Program-made: the position numbers and the translations under genes | In this document: piece after piece, positions 58,547 to 64,000 of the stretch | How the letters are laid out: each line of letters opens with the position of its first letter | Numbering within the stretch: the stretch's first letter is position 1 | Assembly: GCA_016081115.2 (NCBI GenBank) | Contig: JABTTQ020002835.1 | Location: 248,001-312,000 of the forward strand | Length of the DNA: 64,000 nt | Direction: 5' to 3' | Origin: Rehmannia glutinosa | Lineage: Eukaryota; Streptophyta; Magnoliopsida; Lamiales; Orobanchaceae | Notes under the pieces: model-generated | Database searches by the model: none | The model's input: the letters and a program-made list of their open reading frames with translations, nothing else | Told to the model about the DNA's origin: nothing

Positions 58547-59217
58547 ATGGATGAATTCAATTGGTCTCATCTACCACCCCCATAAAAACCAAATTCTCAG
58601 TTACTGCAGACATTGTATAATGAAAATAAAATAAAATGGACGCTGCCGATGGACATCATCCTCGCCGATTCTCTTCTAAGCGAGATGAACAAAGGGAACT
58701 GGGTTGTTGATGAAGAAAGCAACAGTGTTTCGATAATGACGACTAGAGCTATTGTAAAAGGAACATTTGACTACAACTTTAAGTATGCAGAAGTAAGTCA
58801 ACGAGTGAAACATCTTCAAGCTCGTTACACCTTGTTTGCCAAAATGTTGAGCACACCGAGTGTATACTAGGATCGCAAGCTGAATTTTGTGCACGCAACG
58901 GCAAAAGACTGGGTTTTGTGGCACGCGGTAAATTAAATATTCTTATGTTACTCTACTGTATAATATTCATTCTTTGTTCTACGTAAATTTAGCAACTCAT
59001 ATTTTTTTTGTTTTTCTAGGTTGATGAAATCGTTACTCCAGATGCTTATATGTTAGAGGGAGAACCTTTATTTGACAAACTAGAAACACTTTTCAAGAAA
59101 CCAGAGCCAGAGACACAATGCTCAAGCAATTTTCCGGCTCACCCTCCGCGCTACTTGCCACCAAAACCTAAGTTTGGAGATAATTTTGAGCAAGGAAGTT
59201 CTTCACGCCATGACTGA
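58547..59217 (+). pseudogene. MULE gene B: Myb/SANT-like DNA-binding protein, two stops
   Basis: Exon 1 is 58547-58927 (127 codons), donor gcg|gtaaat; exon 2 is 59020-59217 after a tttctag acceptor. The joined frame is 193 codons. It begins MDEFNWSHLPPP, then a stop (58583-58585). The core I-K-W-T..M-D..L..S-L..E-M-N-K-G-N-W...F-x-Y...V-x-x-R-V-K-H-L-x-x-R-Y-T-L-F...L-S-T-P has the Myb/SANT-like pattern of Pfam Myb_DNA-bind_3. A second stop at 58868-58870 (tag) sits where family members usually have a Trp codon (inference). Exon 2 is Pro/Phe-rich and acidic. Relatives are often partners of PIF/Harbinger transposons or host genes; in a MULE it is unusual. Confidence 0.75.
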
Positions 59218-59438
59218 TGTTTAATGTTCCAGTTGTTGTACGATTTTAAATTTTGTGATTTTCAGTTGTTTTTAAATTATGTCATTTACTTATGTTTTAA
59301 ATTGTGTAATTGGCTTCTAGGGTTTATTATGTAACCGGGTTGTAATGAATTTGCTATTTTATATTCCAAAAAATGGTGTATGCATTTTAGTGATTTTTAC
59401 CAAAAATATCCGAAAATTAAAAAAAAAATCTGAAAACA

Positions 59439-59462
59439 GAGATTGTATCTCTGTTTTCTATA
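59439..59462. repeat. Hairpin just inside the right MULE TIR
   Basis: gaaaacagag and ctctgttttc are perfect inverted arms of 10 bp around attgtat; the same words occur in the left hairpin. Confidence 0.7.
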
Positions 59463-59503
59463 TTAAAATTTTTTAAAAAAATATGTTGATTAGAAAATAG
59501 AGT

Positions 59504-59622
59504 TTGCAGAAATTCTGCAGAAAACAGCGTCTGTGATGCTGTTTTCACCCAATTTTCAAATTGTTTTTTTGCGATAATTTGTTAAATTGAAATTTTAATA
59601 ACAATATTTTGTTAAATTAGCC
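59504..59622 (-). repeat. Right TIR of the MULE
   Basis: Inverse of 56065-56187, ending in gttaaattagcc. Confidence 0.9.
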
Positions 59623-59749
59623 GCATTTTATTGATAAACTTTTAAAAATGATGAATAATTAATAGAATAGAATAAAATATTCAATGGAATTTATATATAT
59701 CAGAAATTTATGCGAGTATTTTTACCTATCTGAGCCTTGAACATTTAAT

Positions 59750-59830
59750 AAAGTTTTAATGTGCTGGGAATTGAACCTTAGACATCTGGCATGACATTAA
59801 AGTCTTTAACCAATGGGCTACTGTACGATT
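59750..59830 (-). repeat. SINE-like tRNA-derived fragment, minus
   Basis: On minus it reads gtagcccattggttaaagac followed about 35 bases later by ggttcaattccc (B box). This is a tRNA-like A/B box pair, but there is no intact tRNA fold. Confidence 0.5.
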
Positions 59831-60234
59831 TCCACACTCATTTGTACTCCACTAATTGTTGATGAGTGTATAGTTTTTAGACATTAGTACCATGTTGTAT
59901 TTAGAATTTACGTTACAAAATTAATAATGTGGCCTTGGAATTTAATAAACTCTCAGTCTCATTTATACTGCAGTATTTATTGCTAAGTGTATATTATTGA
60001 TGGAATTTTTTATTTTGCTAATAATCAATAGAAGATAATAGAATATTTAATAAACTTTACATATAAAAACATGTGTTTTTTCTTTTTATCTATTTAAGTG
60101 CTCTTGAAGATTTAATAAACCGTCAATGTTTGAAAATTACATCATATTTGTCAATATTAGATGTGATATGTCCAATTACATGATCTGCCTACAATTCAAA
60201 TTAATTAACAAGACTTTTTTTTAGTACAATTCTG

Positions 60235-60325
60235 AAAGAGTTGAGAAATCATAACAGGAGTAGGTCTGGTAGAGATCGAACCTAAGTGAAAACCTGAAAA
60301 CTCTTACGACACACTAGATCCCACA
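60235..60325 (-). repeat. SINE-like fragment, minus
   Basis: The minus-strand word ggttcgatctctacc is a B-box match next to a worn A box. Only a fragment is visible. Confidence 0.4.
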
Positions 60326-60429
60326 AATTAACAAGACTTGAGGACTTGAAATTAGTAGGTTCTAGTTTACAAGCTCAAAAGGCTCAATCAATATAGACAC
60401 TCTAGCATACAGGAACCTGATTCATTTTT

Positions 60430-60900
60430 ATTTTTAGAATCAAAATAAATACTAATTCATTCATTAGAAGAAACTTACAAGTAATTACATCGAGTGGAAA
60501 ACAATCACGAGTCATACAAAAAGATCATAAACCTATATGATATAAAACAAAATTTTAAAACTTAAATAGATTCAATAGATCTGTAAGATCGTAACATCGC
60601 AAAAAGGCATAGGACAAAATACATACCAATTAAAAAAATAATAATTTCACTTTTGTCATGTATCATTGCTTATGCCACGTATCATCTGGTAATAGTTTAT
60701 TTGAATCTTTTAAACAAAATCTCATGTATGATACATACTTATTAACTAGAAAAAAAATCACATATTAAGGACAAATAATAGCTACTTACTGGGGAACAAA
60801 TAATAGCTGCCCATTATGGACAAATAATAGCCGCATATATTGGGACAAATTTATTAAGAATAAAAATATTGAAAACTACTTCCTTCATATTGATTAGCAA
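60430..60900 (-). repeat. Diverged LINE-like copy
   Basis: Same block order as 60950-61630 (attcattagaagaaacttac, acctatatgat, tttgaatctttt) but more diverged, and placed directly beside it. Confidence 0.5.
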
Positions 60901-60949
60901 AAAGACTAGAGTTTGAGAAATAAAAGAGAATAATAAGTCTTAACCTTTT

Positions 60950-61630
60950 TTTTTGAGTCATAATGAATTTCATTCATTAAACAGAAGAAACTTACAACTG
61001 GTTACAATAATAGAGGTAAAACAATTGCAAGCCTACGGAATATCGACCTATACAGATCTAAAAACAAAATTTTAAACCGCAACATATCTGACTAATCCAT
61101 AGATTCAGAACTTTGCAACTAAGCGCTGGACAAAACACGTACCAAAAACTTTATCTTGTTCTGTCTCTTATCATCAGGTAATGACACATCTGAATCTTTT
61201 GAGCAAATCCACAAAAGGGACAAATTTATAAACTGAAAAAGAAAAGCCACTTATTGGGACAAACAAATCACCAGCTGGGGACAAGTAAAAAAAACATTAC
61301 AGAAAAAACAGAAGATCAAAGGGGAAAAGACCGACCTCTCCCTCCCTCAGATCCACACCACAATCCATCTCCGCCAAAAACCACCTCCAAAACTGCCACC
61401 ACCGCTCTCACCACCTCTAAACCTGCAAGCCAAGTTCGGAAGGAATCATACCTGCAAGAGAAGAAGCATCCATTAGAATGAAAGGGCTAGTGACCGGAGA
61501 TCATGAGATTTCTGGTCTCTGGCCATGGTAGATGAGGGGCAAGGCAGGGAGAAAGACAAGGTGTGAGAGAGAGAGAGAAGGGGGCGGCGGTAGTATTGAA
61601 GATTAGGGTTTTTTAGAGAGAGAGTTTTTT
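60950..61630 (-). mobile_element. Retroposed LINE-like copy with poly(A) end, minus orientation
   Basis: It aligns block by block with 55119-55800, including the T run at its left edge (poly(A) on minus), gaagaaacttacaactggtt, and the tccctccctcagatccacac region. The right edge ends in a ccgccccc/ctctctct leader. Confidence 0.65.
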
Positions 61631-61924
61631 GAAGAGGGAGATATTTGACTCCCTTCTTACATCAAGAAAACTCAATAATAAACCTTAACCCAACTCTCAT
61701 TTAAATGGATCTCTCATTTAAATATCCATATATACTCCCAATTTTGAAGATAGATCATTACATTGAGCATTTATAGCTTAAAACGTCATCTAGGCTTTAG
61801 CATATGATATTTGAGATAGACCAATATAGTTTTTGAGGTATGTGGCATGTGGGCCTAGTTTTTATAGTCAACTGCCAAATATTTGGAGTAATTGACAGAC
61901 TTGTCCTACTTGGAAAAAGACAGC

Positions 61925-62600
61925 ATATTACGTTCCCAATTTTTTTTTGACATTTTTACAGTGCTGCTTATTTTTTTGTCTTTTTTTTTTATGTTTTTTC
62001 AATTTTTTTTGGCTCCTCTATTGTTATATATGTTGTTACATATTTGTTTCAATGTTATATATTGTTGTTTGGTTGTTTCTATATTGTTTCTATGATGTTT
62101 CAATGTCTCAATATAGTTTTTACTTATTTTTACGCTTTTTTTTGTTTATTATTGTTTTATATATTGTTTTTGGTGTTTTTGGTTATTTATATAATATATC
62201 CAATATTATTTTGTTATTTCTTTGTTGTTTCACGTTGTTTTTTTGATGTTTCAAGCAGAATTTACCTTTTTTAAAGTTTTTTTCTCTTGTGTAGTTTTCT
62301 ATATTGTTTTTATATTATTTTTAAAGTTGTTATGATGTTTCTTTTGTGTTTTTATGTAGTTTTCAAAGTTTCAATGCAATTTTTACCTATTTTTAAGTTC
62401 TTTTGTTCATGTGATATTTTCTATATTATTTTTGTTGTTTTTTGGTTGTTTCTATATAGTTTTCAATGTTGTCTGTTGTTTCTTGATTGTTTTTATGTGT
62501 TTTCGGCATTTTCAATGCATTGGATCATAATTTAAATTGTATTTTTTCTATCCATGTATTGTTTCTATATTATTTTCAATGTATTTTATTTTAATATGTG
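61925..62600. repeat. T-rich low-complexity region
   Basis: Irregular repeats of tgtttctat, ttgttgtttt and gatgtttcaa words. Open frames here encode Phe/Leu/Tyr/Val strings in several overlapping frames and are not genes. Confidence 0.75.
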
Positions 62601-64000
62601 TTATGTATGAGTATATATTTTTTATTTTTTAGCTGAACATATTTGAAATATGTTCGAAACAACCTTGAAACTATAACGTCAAAAATCCAAAAATAATTGG
62701 TAGAAGCGTAAAAATGTCATTGGAGCGTAAATATGTCTCTTGTGTCCGGAATGTTGAGCAATTTTGTGCATAGCCCAAATATTTAACACCTAGGGCCTAG
62801 TGGCCAAGGTCCGATAATCATATATATTGTGCATTATCAATCATTTCATTTACTATTAGGCCGACATGAAATCCATTAAGATATTTGGGCCATAGCGCAT
62901 GGCCTTAAATTGCTAAAGCCTAAATGCAATACGGGCTCACTTCCATGAGTCAATAATCCTATATGCCTTGGCTCCATTTTAGGGAACCCCAAATTAATTC
63001 AAAGTAAGAAAAGAGAAATTAAAGATTGACGGAGTTCTTTTATTCTATATTCTTAGTTTCAAATATATAATTCTAAATGCATTGAATATGTTTGGATAAT
63101 CCCATAATTCAATGAATTTCAAATATTTGAGCATTAATTTTAAGTTATTTGTTAAGTCATCATTGTGGATTTCAAATCCATTTAATATAGAGTTGTTCGA
63201 ATTCATTTCCTCAAATTTCCTCTTAAAATCCAAATCATTTATTCCGAACACAATATGCATAGTAATGTAGGGAAGTTTTGAAGGTTGTGAGAGTCGGGGA
63301 GAGACAAATGAGCAGAGTGAGCAGTGGATAGTGGTTATGAGTGTCGGTTTGGGCCACGAGTGAGATGAGTTTGGTGCAACATTTAGATAAAATAATCATA
63401 GAGCTCCTAAGGTTAGTAACGATAATTTTTTAATAAAAATTTGTCAAAAATAAAGGAATTTGACTATATAAAATTTTATTTAAAAATAAGTTGATATGAC
63501 TTGCTTTTAAAAAAAAAAAAAATTAGATTGTCGGAGGCAATTTTTTTAGATATTATAAGCTCATTCAAAAAGGTTACCAAATAAATTTAATAGTCCATAA
63601 ACTAACTTACAAAATATTTGAAAAGCTTCTAAGTTCAGCCAAATAAGTACACATTTAGTTCATTGGTGTGGTTTACGGCGGCTAGACTATGCCTAATAAT
63701 GTTGGTAATTTGAAGTACTAATATCTCCATTGCAAATTTGCAATTGATATTTTTTCTTTTATTATAATATTTTTAATATATGTTTAACTGTATACTAATA
63801 TTATATTAGTGATAGTACGATAAAAAAAATGTCGATTGCACTAGAATATTTAATTTAGATATAAGGAGATCACTCTTGTATCCAAAAAGTAACCACATAA
63901 AATTTCACTTTTTAGAGATGGTAAAATGAATAGTATTTCCACAATAAAAATTCCCTTTACAGATAGCTATTCATAAGCATGATTTTAGGTTACTCTGTAA
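62600..64000. other. No gene seen
   Basis: AT-rich sequence up to the window edge without recognised genes or element ends. Confidence 0.5.

Larger units (their letters stand above)
56065..59622 (+). mobile_element. Mutator-like (MULE) element with long TIRs, two genes and 9-bp duplication
   Basis: Terminal inverted repeats of about 120 bp begin ggctaatttaacaaaatatt at both ends (56065-56187 and 59504-59622). gcattttat flanks the element exactly at 56056-56064 and 59623-59631, the 9-bp duplication expected of Mutator elements. Inside are two spliced genes in the same direction: one like the N-terminal part of MULE transposases and one with a Myb/SANT-like domain. Neither encodes a catalytic core, so the element cannot move alone. 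Extra hairpins lie just inside each TIR. Confidence 0.93.

Noticed and set aside
61892..62535. Several overlapping Phe/Leu-rich open frames resembling membrane proteins
   Set aside because: All three forward frames are open because the DNA is T-rich and low in complexity; there is no conserved motif or start context.

Overview
This is a nuclear segment from a flowering plant, most likely a eudicot. The evidence is AT-rich DNA, spliced genes with plant-type introns, a plastid pyruvate kinase with a transit peptide, an S-type anion channel, a WRKY19/loricrin-like Cys-His repeat protein, and plant families of copia, hAT, CACTA, MULE, LINE and SINE elements. I cannot fix the species; an asterid is plausible but unproven.

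Layout. Positions 1-4319 hold the 3' part of a decayed Tnt1-like copia element with its 3' LTR. Positions 4320-33000 are a repeat-rich, gene-poor region: a CACTA-like element, two dead class III chitinase copies on the minus strand (about 8.2-9.6 kb and 18.5-19.3 kb), each broken by transposons, a gypsy-like LTR, a second decayed copia element (10463-15256), a 341-bp CACTA miniature, at least five hAT-type elements whose 8-bp target duplications can be read directly, a broken gypsy-type gag-like gene, and SINE/LINE fragments.

The gene-bearing part has three genes that look intact. A single-exon WRKY19/loricrin-like protein lies on plus at 34143-36002. A plastid pyruvate kinase of 12 exons and 570 residues lies on minus at 37869-44490. 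A SLAH2/SLAH3-type anion channel of 5 exons and 632 residues lies on minus at 47620-52058. I rebuilt the two spliced genes exon by exon; reading frame is kept through every junction, and one pyruvate kinase intron uses a GC donor. Their introns carry a miniature element family with 9-bp target duplications.

At 56065-59622 sits a complete 3.56-kb Mutator-like (MULE) element with about 120-bp terminal inverted repeats and a perfect 9-bp target duplication. It carries two decayed genes: one resembling the N-terminal domain of MULE transposases without the catalytic core, and one Myb/SANT-like DNA-binding gene. This pairing is the most unusual thing in the window. The rest (59.6-64 kb) is LINE-like and SINE-like repeats, T-rich low-complexity DNA and sequence with no recognisable gene.
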